Positions 14,101 through 26,900 of a stretch of 64,000 nt of DNA are shown here, one piece after another (positions within the stretch are counted from its first letter, which is position 1; every line of letters starts with the position of its first letter). Source of the DNA: Acridotheres tristis. Its lineage: Eukaryota; Chordata; Aves; Passeriformes; Sturnidae. Position numbers and translations under genes: made by a program. The notes under the pieces are model-generated. The model was not told the DNA's origin. It made no database searches and worked only from the letters and a program-made list of their open reading frames with translations. The stretch covers positions 12,188,463 to 12,252,462 of the forward strand of contig CM072895.1 of NCBI GenBank assembly GCA_037013685.1, in the 5' to 3' direction.

Positions 14101-16305
14101 AGGACTTACATTATAGTACAGCCTCATATTATGAAGCTTTTTGGAATATTTTGTTGAGACTTAGGTTGGTATGGGCTCTGACAGTCATGGCATTTATGTA
14201 AACTACAAATATTTTTCAGAACCATTGTTAATTTGAGCTCCATGGCTGGATGTTGTGACCCATATTTTCTAGTTGAGGATTTGTAGAGTCACGTTTTCCT
14301 GTCACTCCCTGTTCATGTGAATTAAAATCAGAACCACAGAGAACTGAGAGAGTCAGATGATAACAAACAAGGATGGTGGGTCAAGCCCAGTACTTATCTA
14401 GAACTTACAATATAATCTGCTGCTACCCTTAGGATTCTTCAAGAAGCTGGTCTTGTAGTGCCCAAATGCTTCCACCTTACGTTGTTTAAAACTCACTGTC
14501 TCAGATGGATGAACTGCTTAGACAGACAGAAATGACCTCTGTGAAATCTTTATTTGTATCTCTGATACTTGTTTAGCAAAACACCTCAGCTCATGCCCAG
14601 CTCCAGATATATTTAACAGGGGCCCTTATCCCAAACCAGATAAAGACATTGATTTTTCATGTGTTTTGGAATGGATCCCAAAGCATTTAAGCACATGCTA
14701 AATTCTGTATTGGCTGAATTACCTCCAATTTGTAATAGATAAAAATTTTAAAGGGAGATAGTCAATGCATGTACACTGAAGGCAGTGAAGCTAGGAGACA
14801 TTTACACTACATGACTATTCCCTGAATTCTTTTTCTTTTTTTTCTTTTTTTTTTTTTTTTTAAACAATTTGCTTCTATCACAGAAACCCGTGATTTTGGT
14901 TGATTTCCTGCTGTATTTTTCATCCACAGTAAGCTTCCTTCTTGCAAATAGCAGCTGGGGATGTTCACTAAAGTATTTGTAACATGGTCCTGCTCTGTGA
15001 TGGTTTCAGAAAGTGACACCAATTGAAAGTACACTGTACAGTTGGCTTTAGTGTATAATTTATTGTAACCTTCAAATTCTTTCCTTGTTCTGGATATTGT
15101 ACTGTTCACTCCTTTCTTTTATGATTCAGTCTATGTGATTTTTACTACCATTCCATCTCAAAAGCTTGCACTTCACCATACCATTCTTTCTGAACCCCTT
15201 TGGAAAAAATGGGTTTAATCTTTCAAAATGAATCTGGATAAACATGGTATTTACAAATTTTGATTCCTTGGTTTGTTTCCCAGAATGTAGGCTGATACCT
15301 ATACATAATTTAAAATAAAAACAAAAAACAGCAAAACCAAAGAAGAGCAACCAAACAAAATAACAGAAATCAATCTGAATGAACTGCTATTCCTCATTCT
15401 TCCTTGTTTTGGTGCAATTTGGTGTAATTATCTACACTGTGGATACAGAGGTGTTTGAGTTTTTGCAGTATAATACTTTGCTACTCTTGTGTAGTGACTG
15501 CACAGAGCTTGCTGGTATTTTATCCCAAAGCTATGATTTCAGCTCTCTGTAGTCTTGCATTTAAAAGCAGCCAATTGAGATCAGCTCCTGTAGACTTGAA
15601 TCTTTGTCTTTAACTATCTGTGCAGATACAGCTTATTGCTAGTTTTATGCAATAAAAAGCAATAAAATACATTTTAGCAAAGACAAAAATATGTAGTGAA
15701 GGCTTTAAAAAAAATCTACATGCTATTTGCATATCTAAGATATATATTGTCTGTCATTGACAGAAAATACATGTTATGCTGGAAATTACTCCATTAGGTG
15801 TAAGCAGGGCCCACTGGTTAACATGGAAGGTTGCAAGTTCATTTCTTGCTCCTTAGCAGAAAATTTCTGCTATCCGTTTCTATTTTTATGTTTTACTCAC
15901 GTTAGATGCCCTGATTTATTTTCTTTGTAATGGCAAAAAATGGTATAAAAAAAGCTCAAGTGGTTCTAGTAGGTACACATATGGCACTACACATTCTCTA
16001 CAGTAAAACCTTGGAATGTTCTGTTTATAGACATCCTTGTTTCCTTGTCTATGGAAAGATTTATAACCAGCTCTGTTTCTGTCTTTTTCAATGCCATGCT
16101 TTCCTACTTTAGAAATCAATCTGTTAGATGAAGCAGTATAAAATCAGTTTTTGAGATCCAGAAAAAAATATGTCTAGCCTTACACCTTTTTCTTTGCTGA
16201 ACAGCAAGAGAGTTTTTTTACACAGGGTTTTCCTCTTTAAAAAAACCCCACAAAAACTCTCATGAGTGATCTTTCCCTTGAGCACAGCTCAGCTGGAGTT
16301 GATTG
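11185..16305. other. intron, with a motif-dense stretch near 12.1-12.3 kb
   Basis: Mostly unique AT-rich DNA. Around 12090-12300, ggtaattaaag, ataatgcatgcacaca and cccaattaggg are clustered, which is compatible with a regulatory element. Nothing else recognised. Confidence 0.5.
14826..14862. repeat. T-rich low-complexity tract
   Basis: A stretch of T interrupted by three C, ending in a run of T before aaacaat. It could be an antisense poly(A) tail of an unrecognised retroposed sequence or simple slippage. No recognisable source lies beside it. Confidence 0.85.
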
Positions 16306-16309
16306 TTGT

Positions 16310-16635
16310 ATTTGCCTCTGGGTTTGGAGGCTCTGGAGATCATCTACTCCAACCTTCATCCCCAAAGTAGAGCAGATAGCTCAAGGCTCTCTCCAGTTGT
16401 GCTTGAATGCCTCCATGGATGGTGACTTCCCAGCATCTTTGGGCAACCTTTTCCAATGCCCAGTCACCCTCACAATAGGAAAGTTTTTTGTATGTTTGAC
16501 TGGAATTTCCTGTGTTTTTGTTCATGCACATTCTGTCTTGGTCTGTTGCTGGGTATCGCTGAGAAGAGTTTGCTTTCACCTTAACTCTCACCCACCCTAG
16601 TCAGGTATTTATACCAAATCTTTGAACAGGACAAA
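16310..16635 (-). mobile_element. degenerate CR1 LINE 3' fragment, antisense
   Basis: The + strand reads tctggagatcatctactcca, then a diverged copy of the CR1 3' region with recognisable blocks (agcatctttgggcaaccttt, tccaatgcccagtcaccctc, aggtatttatacc). The order and spacing match the copy at 46700-47300, but divergence is much higher. The minus-strand frame at 16340-16591 keeps ORF2-like wording around WALEKVAQRCWEVTIHGG. Both edges are approximate. Confidence 0.85.
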
Positions 16636-16639
16636 GTCT

Positions 16640-19600
16640 TTCTCTTGGCATTTAATGTTGTCAATTCAGAATTTCTCCCCCGAGCCAGAATCCACAAGGT
16701 AAATATTGCTATATATTGCTAACTGTCTTTGAGACTTTGGCCCCTTATGTTCCCTGTCGTCCCTGCCTACTTTCTGCCTTATTAAACTTCTATTCCCATT
16801 CCTTCCTCCCTGCATCTGTCTGTGGATTCTCCTCATAGGAAAGAGCAAATGTTACACAGCACAAATAAAGTAGCATAAAAAATGAATGTTGCCTCAAACT
16901 GCAATATTTTGGGATTGAGTGAAGATAAGCAATAGCTCACTCCAGGGATAATGCTACTGATTGTGAGAGGCCTATTCAGAAGGAAGTGCTATTTAAGATG
17001 ACACTATTAGGCTTAGAGTCCAAGGGAGTGTTCGTTACATGTCATTTGTTATCCATTTGCTCCAAGACTAGAAAAATTTATGTTTCTTTGAGAAATAACT
17101 TGGTATCAGAAGTAACCCCTTTGGCCACTCCACCAGTTCAGAAATGGGTATGGTTGCCAAAGTTCAGAGTCCGAAATTTGAAAATGCACCCACAGACAGA
17201 TCTTTTCTGCTCTGTGCTGTTTATTGCTTCTTCATGGGGGTGTTTCATTACCCTGCTAATTACCCTTCATCTGTGCTTTTACATAGCCCTTTAACAATAT
17301 CACCTGTTCACGATAAAGGTGTTTTTAAAAAATCCATCATGGTTTGAAGGATATCTGTATTCGTTATTATTTCTCATGTATCATGCTTTTGAGGAACAGA
17401 ATTGATATTTTTGTGCTCAGCAAAAAGGACAAAAGTAAGAAGTACAGTTGTGTACTGGAAGCAGTGTCTCCCTTCAGCACAGCAGTTTTTCAGCAGAAAC
17501 TTGTGCAGTCTCTTACCTTGCCTTGTTTAGATCTCTCTGTGAATTGTAAATTCACAGTTAAGGTTTCTTATTTCTGCCACTGGCATAAATTACTTACCCA
17601 GAACGTCCCTTTTCCTTTGTCCTTATCAGACTCATACAAACTTGGGTGTGGGTTTTGGATATTTTTTCTTTTTTTAATTGTCAGCATTATAGATTCTGTT
17701 CATATGAATAGTGCTGCTGAAGATATAAGTAAATAAATAAAATAATGGTGTAAGGGTTGTGTCTTAGAGAAAATCTCAGCATGATTGTGCAGAATAGACT
17801 GACCTTGTTGTGCTATTACATTTAATGTTAACAAGCATAAAGTCAAAGACAGCTCACACACACAAAAAAATGAGAATCTGATTCTCACATCCTAATGCCA
17901 ATAATTGAATAATCACATCCCAATAACTAAAGCACATCAGCATTTACAGTCTTTCTGAAGCCTGCAGTTATTATTTTGCCTTATACCCTCTTCTTCCCAT
18001 TGTAGCTGAGCCCTGGCTGTGCAGCCGTGTTCACGTGGCTGTTTCCAGAGCTCTGTGTGAGTGCAGTCTTTGCTTCCCATACAGGCTCTGTTGTGAGCAG
18101 ACTGATCTCTGTCAGAGGGAGTCATTCAGGACTGTAACTGGTTTGCAAGTGTGGAGTTCTCTGGACAAGTTCAGCTGTAGTGATGCATGTGAAAATCTGC
18201 TCTAGCACGATCTTTACACGTGCATTTCCTCACGTGATGGGTTTTGTTTGATGATACACTGAAAGCTATGAGTCACAAGAACTCTGTGGTGCAGGGGAGC
18301 ATCAGAAATTCCACACAATACACTCGTGTTTTATCAAGGTTTGTTGCCTGTAGAACCCCATATCTGTTTTTACAAGTTACTTGGTTAGCATATAAATTTG
18401 CAACAGCTTCAAACCAAGCAACACATGAAATGCAGATTTAACCTGTGGGTTTTTCCTAGGCTGTAGGGTCATTCACCTAGCAATGGCTTTAAAACATTCC
18501 TAAGTGCTTTTCTGTTGTCTACATTATCAAAGGTAGTAGCCACAAAATGGCATTTCTTTGCCATAGGATTCGTAGGGTGTCTCTGCAGTAAACAAACATA
18601 TGCTTGCCTTCACAGGAGAATTCCACCAGGGAACTTTAGAGCACAGCAGGCTCATGCTCTGTAGTCAGAACCTTTCTGCAGAAGTTTCCTTTAGGGCTTC
18701 ATTGCCCTTGAGTAATTTGTGGCATCTGATTCATTTTCCCCTGGCAGCTATATATGAAGATGATGCTAACAATATGGCAAAGACTTTGGAAAAGTGTCAG
18801 GGAAGAGCTGATCAGAAACATGTGAACATGCACACCCTCAGACTTTAAAAACAACGGGTTTTTTGCACATATAGAAATTCTTATTCTTTAAATACACATT
18901 CGACATCACAGTTAGTATAGATGTATCACTATTCCAGACTGTGATGTATATCAGGCAGCTTTTTTAAAAGTAACTCATACAAAATATTATTTATTTAAGC
19001 AACCTTGAAAGCAGGGTCTAATTGCTTATCATTTGACAGAGCTTACAATAGAAAAGAATTTGACATCCTTACAATAAGTGGTACTTTATTCCACAATTAC
19101 TCCTATTCTTTGTAATGAAAAAAAAAAAGGGATGTCAAGTCTAGAGCTATCATAAACTATGAAGAAATACAGCTTCATATCTACTGTTGTCAAGAAAGAG
19201 GGCTTTTCTAGGAATGCTTTAGGTAACATTGGAATAGATTTACAGGAAAGAAGGGTTGATTTCAATCCTTCTATTGCATTTAAGCAGGATTTCAGCATAA
19301 ATCATAAAAGGCAATGGGCTAGTGAATATTTGTATTTCAGTTTCATTTTGCTGTAGCTTGAACTTGAAAATCAGAAGTGCATGACACTGTACTGAGACAA
19401 CTGTTCATAATTAGAAAAATATTCTTGACTTTCAAAAATGTTACTTCTGCTGCTGCTGCATTAAGGATAACCAGATCTGTTCTCATTTTTCTGATATCTC
19501 TGTCTGGGGGTCAAGGTTTGCCAAATTGCAAGTTGCTTTACTAGAGCATGAGTTTCATCCACACACATATCTGCCCTGGTACCTTTTTGCTAAGGGTTAC

Positions 19601-19735
19601 CTGGATAGCTGCTTTCCCATGTAGTGCAGGGCACAGTGCTGAGCTGGAGACTGCAGCACAGAACATTGTCTTCTTTCTTTAGTGTTACCCAAGAAGGCTA
19701 AGTTGTGAAGTGCTGTGTGCACATCAACTTACTAA
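16640..19735. other. intron between two CR1 fragments, nothing recognised
   Basis: Unique sequence. The frame at 17344-17736 on + (130 codons) has no recognisable domain and is of chance length. Confidence 0.6.
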
Positions 19736-19738
19736 AAT

Positions 19739-20215
19739 TCACAGAATTACAGAAAATAGGATAAGAAAGGACTTCTGCAGATAGCAAGTTTGTAATTGTG
19801 CCCCTGGCAAGATGTTTATAACTGTTTTTATCTAGAAAGCTGCTTAAAGTCTAGCTGAATCTATCCTTTGCAGCATATTTTATATATTTGGAAACATTTA
19901 TCACAGCTCCTCCATTTTCTCTTTTCTTCTCTGCACTAACCCAGTTCTTCCATTGCTGGTTAATTTTTGTATGGCATGGATTATTCTTTTTGCTTTTTCT
20001 GGCCTTTCAGCAGCAGATCCAAATCTGTGCTGAAGTCGAATGCCCAGACTGAATTTACTATCAGTGCTTCTGAATAGAGTGAAAAGATAATTTCAAACCC
20101 GTTTATGTATGTCTCAGGATTGTGTTTGCTTTTTCAGTTGCTAAAAGCTGTATTGATGATTTTGCTGCCACTGAGCACGCATTTGTGGCTTGTAGCTCTG
20201 GAGATGACTGCCATT
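19739..20215 (-). mobile_element. old CR1 LINE 3' fragment, antisense
   Basis: The + strand begins tcacagaattacag, then aaaggacttctgcagatagc, the reverse complement of a CR1 3' end. Further in come blocks typical of older CR1 subfamilies in the right order: a cttttcttctctgcacta block, ccagttcttcca, a gctttttctggcctttc block, aatctgtgctgaagtcgaat gcccagac, then tatgtctcaggattgtgttt gctttttcag and actgagcacgcattt. Many mismatches and small indels imply an ancient insertion. No frame is intact. Confidence 0.8.
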
Positions 20216-20219
20216 GTCA

Positions 20220-23200
20220 CTGAAGGCTGCCCCACTTTAGGAAGTTAAAGCATCAATTAAATCAGCTAAACGTTTATATTGTTGACATCTGGCCAGCAGA
20301 ACGGATGTATCTTTGTTGGAATAGAAATCCACAGAAATCAAAGGTTATGCTCAGAATAAGATTATAGCATCATAATCTCATTACTTGAATTGGGAGGGGG
20401 ATGTTGAGATTAAAAACAGAGCAAAATGGAATGGAATATACACCAAAACTGATATTTGTTACAGAGAAAATGCAAATGGAAGAAATTAGAGGAGACGTGC
20501 CTGATTTGAACTTCAAAACAGTGAAAATAGTATTTTGTTTCTATTTTTATTTCAAACCACATCCAAGAAAAGGAATAATGTAGATGGAGACAAAAAGAGT
20601 CTTCTAAGTGTTTTCTTTCTTTTTCCTAGTGAGAGATGGATGGCAGGCGATTTTATGCCCCAAACAGCACTTAAAAGTGCTTTTGCTTTTTTAATACTGT
20701 CCTTCGACTGAGAAAGGGATAGAAGGAAGCAGACAAGGTGCCCTGGCACATCACTTCTAAGTGATTTCCCTCCCAAAAGTATTCAAAAGACTGATAGAAG
20801 ATTTTTTTTCTGTTGTATATTTATTTTGTTCTGTGTCTTGGCAGAAATGAAGTGGAAAGATGAAGGGAGAGAGCTCTTGCTTGTGGAGCAGTATTAAATA
20901 CCTGACTGTAGCTTTAGTTGTGAGGGTGATTGGAAAGGATAACCTTCTCTATTTGGCATGGCATTCTACAGAATTTTATTGTTATGTCTTATGTATTTCT
21001 TATGGTAAGTCTCTTGTTCCAAAGTATGCAGCTAAGCCTGGTCAGGGAGCAAATCCCTAGTCAAATTGTCTCATGCATAAAGAAAGACAGTTTGGAAGGC
21101 AGGAGTCATTAGAGGGAAAGGATTTTTCATTTTAGTTGTGAAACTTAATTTGTTTTCACTGTCTTCCCTCCTTTGCATCTCTAAAATGTTGATAGAGGTT
21201 ATAATTTCTGACAGTGATGTTGATTGTGACATGTAAGTAGGATCCAACACCTGAAACTGGTAGTGTAATATCCTGACAGGGCCTATCACATGGAGACAAG
21301 ATTGGAAGGTGCAGCTGAAAGAGTTTATAATTGGTATAAACGAGAATCTTGAGTCTGAACAGGCCTGAAATTGGAGGAAGTTCATATCTGCATGCAAGTT
21401 TCACAGCTCTCATCCAAGTTCTGACTTTCAGCAGTGGTGTTTCAAGGAGGAGGGAGCAGCACTGTGTGATCACAGGGATAGGGGTGAGAAGGAAACCCTT
21501 CTTCAGCAATAGAGCAGAGTACCAAGCAAGCACATGGATTGTAATCCTGCCAGAAAATGGTTCTGTCTCCTGTTGTTGCTTCATGGCAGATCCTGCCTTT
21601 CCTATTTTGGAGTGCTTTCCATCTCTGGCGTTAGTGATGACTCCCATCAGACACCTGTGGTCTCAGTGCTGATGGCTGATTGATCATACATGCAAGGCAG
21701 AGAAACAGCCTCACAACCCTTTGATCAGTGTCCTTAAGTAGAGTATGTTTTATGCATTAAATTTGACTCGAGGATTTCAGAACCATGGACTGCTTTCTCT
21801 TTAACAAAAGTTTCAGAGTATTTAAAAACTCAGGAATTTTTTTTGTACATGTCTGTACTTTGTCATTTTGGGGTTTCTTCCATAAACTTTTTTTCAAAAA
21901 CAGTTGTTCTCACTTTTTCTTGAAGTTTTTTCAGCTGCTGATAGTGTTCAAAATAGCTGTGCTATGTGGGATCAAAACAGTTTTGGTATTAAAATAAAGC
22001 ACAGTATTAACTGTTTTGTTTCAACAATAAAATGGGAAATAATAATTTTGGGAAAACAATTATTTATTATCGGATAGACAATACTCCTGGTTATCTCCAC
22101 AGTTAATTATATTTTGATTTGAAATGCATGGATGTGGAAATAAACAGCAATGTATTTAATAGTAACTGTAGCTGGGTCACCCCAAATGGCATTTAATCCC
22201 CCACATCAAATGATTTGTGGGTAGTAAGGTGTCCTGGGAGTATCAAGGCAAGATAACAGCCACACTCTTCACATTTAACTTGTTGATCAACAGGTAAGAA
22301 GAAAAAAGGTCTTGTGTCTGGTCTGGTATCCATAAGCAGCAGCCAGATGCTTTGCCCTTTCCAATGTACTCTGAAGAAGAATGGAGCCCTGTTCCTTGTT
22401 TTGCCCATTAGATAGCATTATCTCTGTGGAATGCCAATTCATATCTCCTTGTGCCGTGTGTGGTTCTCACATATGGGATTTTAATAACTTTCATGCTGTG
22501 CTATGAATTCATAAACAGGGCTTACAGAGGAAAAGCACCACAGGACTTTATTTTTTAATTATTGTTCTTTTGAAAAAAGGGGTCTGCAGGATTTTTGCAA
22601 GGGTCTTGTGACAGAGTCAGCAATTGTTTTACTGCTGCAGTGAGGTTATTCCAAGAGGAGGGGATAGAGTATTTACCTGTGGTACACTTTTTCAGAATTG
22701 ATTTTCAGTATCCTACATTTCGTAGCTGCTATAATTCTGCTGTTTTATAGATGGAATTTTGAAGGTCTGATGGTATAGGAGTTTCCCCCATTTTTCTGAA
22801 ATATAAGGAGCATTTGATTTTTTAGAATATACCTCTCCTCTTCAGCCCTCCCCCCGTCTCAGCCTGTGAAGCCACAGTTTACTGCTCAGTGGACACTAGC
22901 ACATGGCAGCAGTTTAGGTTTCTGTTCTGAAAAAGACCTGTTCATATTGGATCAGTGGGTTTTTTCTTTCTCTTTACCCCTCTTCTCCCCCGAGTGCATT
23001 TGAGCCAAGACTTCTGCATCTCAGCCATGTTCCAGTACTGGTGAAGAAGACACCACTGTTAGTTAGTAGAGCTAAAAGGAGTAACAAAAACTCCCAGCAC
23101 TGGTCTCCAGGCATGGCATGGTATTTATCACTTCTATTCACTGCTAACAGCCTTAGAAACCTGTGAGGAGGGCTCAATAAACTCAGCTTTCTCTACAAAC

Positions 23201-23720
23201 ACCTACAAAGTAATGAGTCTGAACTGTTGGGTACAGCCATTTTAGCAGTCCAGGTGCTGGTTCACACATGCCAGGAGGGAAATTGCACCATGTTGCCTGC
23301 CCATACCCTGTGCCCATGCCCAGCTGGAAGGAGCCTGTGGTCGTTCTGGATTCCAGTCTTGTAACTGTGCCTAATAATATTTTATCTGGAATAAGATTTA
23401 TTAGGTGTAGGTTCTGTGCGGGATTCTCATAGGATATGCAGATCAAATCTTTAGCCCATTTTCATTTTAGGAATGTTTCTGTCTCATGCTGTATTTTGTA
23501 TGATTTTGTATGTGCCAGGCAGTAGAAAGAGCCAAGAACAGGAAAGAAAAAAAGGGAGTAATTTTTCACTAATTGTTCAATTTTCAATATTTTTTTGTCA
23601 TTTTGAGTTCTTTTATTTCTAAAGAAGTTCCCCAGGACATTAAATAGTCCTCATTATTAAAAATGTGTGCTGTCTTTTTCATTAAAATTAATTGAGCTTC
23701 CCCTTGGTTCTTCATAGTGA
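20220..23720. other. intron between two CR1 fragments
   Basis: Holds the longest antisense frame of the window, 21156-21647 on -, 163 codons from an ATG, overlapping a 107-codon + frame. I recognise neither. The composition is ordinary and no splice or poly(A) signals stand out. Confidence 0.55.
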
Positions 23721-23721
23721 A

Positions 23722-23935
23722 AGAACTATAGAATTACTGAAAAAATGTATGTTGGCAATAACCTCTGGAGACCATCTTGTCCAATATCAACTCTAAATAA
23801 GACTAACATCAAGGTTAGGTCAGGGCTGTGCCTCTTCAAGTTTTGAAATCTCTAGGAAAAGAGACTCTAGAATCCTTTGGGCACCTGTTTCAAAGCTTAA
23901 TTGCCCTCTGTCATAAAAGTGTGTTCCTTGAAAAA
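23722..23935 (-). mobile_element. degenerate CR1 LINE 3' fragment, antisense
   Basis: The + strand has atagaattactg, then aacctctggagaccatcttg tccaa, then ttttgaaatctctaggaaaa gagactctagaatc and gggcacctgtttcaa. These line up with the CR1 3' region (the matching parts of the 46700 copy are cctctggagatcatccagtc and tctccagtgatggagactcc). Strongly diverged. The far edge is a guess. Confidence 0.75.
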
Positions 23936-26900
23936 ATGATTATTTTAAAATGAGATATATATATAGCCCATCAGCTTTTTTTTTTTTTCTTCAGCTCATC
24001 TGCCTTGGTCATTTTTAGGCATGAGAACACTGTGAATGTCTGACCCCATGTATGATGGGGTAGCTGAACACAGACACACAAACTTCTTTGTGCTGCATCT
24101 ATAATTCTACAGTTGTATGACTCAGAGAAAGGGGATGCCAAAACTTGCACATTTGCTTTGTAAATATTTTCTTAGAGTTAAATTAATGTGTAGTCTAGAC
24201 TCTCCGTCTCTCTCACTTGCTCCTTTTGTGTTGTTGATACATAAGTACATGTATGCACTTTTTAAAAAGTCACTAAGCAGACAGGAACATAGAACTAATA
24301 TTGAGTATGGAAAAGTTTTCCATTGAATGCTGTTCACAGAAACATTTCTATGCTTTTCCTCAGCTGTAATCTGAACACCTGTGGTTTCCTGTGGATGATT
24401 ATTTTATGAAAATTTTACTTCAGTTGACTTTTTTTTCTTACTCAGCTGCATCCTCGAGACCCTCACACCAGCTCTGTGGCAGTGAGGTGGAACTTACCCT
24501 CTCAATTTCCAATGTGCAGTTGTGAGTGTGGATAGCTTGAGGTGCAGCAGAGCCTGTAGCATGGAGCAGCATTGCTCCAGGAGGAGGATGAAAGGAGATG
24601 CACAACTTGTTTGCTTAGAAGGCAGTTGGCAGTATTCCAGGGTCTCTTCTCTTTCTAGGCCCTTACCTGAGATGTGTTTTGCTGAATTCATAGTGCCAGC
24701 AAGCCACAGCAGGAGATGCTCTCAGAGGGCACTGATCTTCTTTCTCATGTTGCTATCTCCAAGAACCTGTTTTGTCAGAGCCATAATAGTCATTGCTGTA
24801 TCAGTGTGAGTTACAGAGCCACTGATGAGCTTAGGTGCTGACCTTTAAGATTGCTTTTCAAGAATCAAAGATCCTGCTGTCCTTGGAAACATTAGGAATC
24901 ACAAGCTACATTAAAGCCAACAGTCTAAAAGAACAAACCAAAAAAACTTACACAAGCTCTGTGCACTCTCAAGCAGAGTGGAAATGCCAGCATGGAAGCT
25001 GACGTGGTCTCTAAGGCTTCCATCCCAGAGACAGACCTGCAGGAAATAGTTTCAGCAGGACCAGGGAAGTCCATCCAGCCCAGAACATCAGTATGTGTGC
25101 TCACACAGAGAAGGAACACCATATTCTGGCTTATCTGAATAGATAATTTATATCAGGAAAACACTCTCATCCTTTCCATGGTTTGAAGCAGAATCACAGC
25201 TGAAAGGCCTCTGCTGCTGCCCAGGCAAAGGAGTAGCACCATAATTTTGTAATCTTGTCCATCCATGACCTGCAAATCCAAATTTCTCTTCCCAAAATTC
25301 CTATGTTAGGTGCAGTCTCCATGAAGTCTTCAGTCATGTCAGTGGGATTTTTAACTCTAATGTAGGCAATGAATGGACCACATATTTACCCAGAAAGTCA
25401 GCATATAGGTACATTGCAGTGGTATTTTTCTTTTGAAAATGTATGAAGGACTAAAATTTAATTTGTCTCTTAAAAATTTAAATTATAGATACAAGAGCTA
25501 TATGATTATAAATACCCACTTTAGAAGTAGTGTTGTTTATATCTTGCAACTATGTCACTGTCAAACCAGACTATATAGTGGACAAAAGATTGATAGGGTT
25601 TATTATTTTCATCTTTTTATAAGATTTTGTTTTGCAATTGCTTCTAGCATGTTTCACCTCCTAAGTTACCAGCTCATTTGTGTGTGTGTGTTACCCATCA
25701 CCTCAGGCCTTGGTTTAGTTCTGAGCTCTGTGCTGAGGATGCACAGACCTGCACAGGGCTCTTGGCTTCAGGAAGATTTGGCAGAGGCCACTGAGCTCGG
25801 GGGCTTTTCTTCAGGAAAGGCTTTTAAGTGAGGGGTAACAGTGGGGCTGGTTTGGGATGTGGCAGGAGCAGAAGCTGTGCTGTCGAGCTCCATGAGTAAG
25901 GAGAACCAACACAGAAGGGTCTTTGAATTATTTACAAGTCACTTAACCCCAGTGGTTTCCACTTGGTTTCTGCTTGCCGAGTTATTGCAGGTTGTTAGTC
26001 CATGGTACAAACTGCAGTCTGCAGGAAATCTGCACTGATTAAATGGTGGTTAGTGGACATATGCACCAAGGCAATAATGCAAACAGAAGAGAGTATATGT
26101 ACAGTGATTTTTTTTCTTTTGAAACATACTTCTAACTTCAGAGTTTTAAAATAGGCAGCTATGCTTCAATAGCTTTCATTAATGACTTAAAAAAACGTAA
26201 AACACATCTACCTAATTATTTAAGCAGAACTTTCCAATCCAGTTTAAATTTTTGTCCTAGTACCCACTGCCATAGTGTTTGAAATTTCAGATGTCTGACA
26301 AAATGATGATTTAACCTTGTATCTTTCTGCAACTGAAATTATTTTATGATCTTAAATAAAAGATATTTAAAGCAATTAAATTTTTGGACTAGCACTTTCT
26401 AAGTGAAATTTTAACCTGGAATTACATTTTTAGAGAAAATTTTAAACATTTTTACAGATGACAGTCATAGGGTGGTACTGCAAATATTGCCAATGTACCA
26501 GTGAAAGTAAATGAATGTGGCCAGAAGCAACTGTCTATTCTCTTTAAGATAAGGCATCCTGCAATTAAAAACAGTGGACTAAGAAAGCTTCTTAAAGCTT
26601 ATTTTGTCAAATGAAAAATGCTCTGGTTTTAATGCCATTGTAATAAACCTTATTCTTATTCCTGGCATGGATATTATATATTTTTTAATTTCAGAAAAAT
26701 GGATAATTAGCATTTTAGCTTATCACTTTCCTTCCATGCATACAAATAATTTGTCAGATAGACCACAAAGAGAGACAAAATTAAATAATAGGTCTAAACA
26801 GCATGGAACCAAAATAAATTAGAGGTTAGGCTTCCAGCCCGTTAGGTGAGTTTTCATGGGAAAGAAGGTGGGGAGGGGTTAATACAAGGAAGTTTTTCTG

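Noticed and set aside
25679..25692. (TG)n microsatellite
   Set aside because: Only about six units, too short to call.
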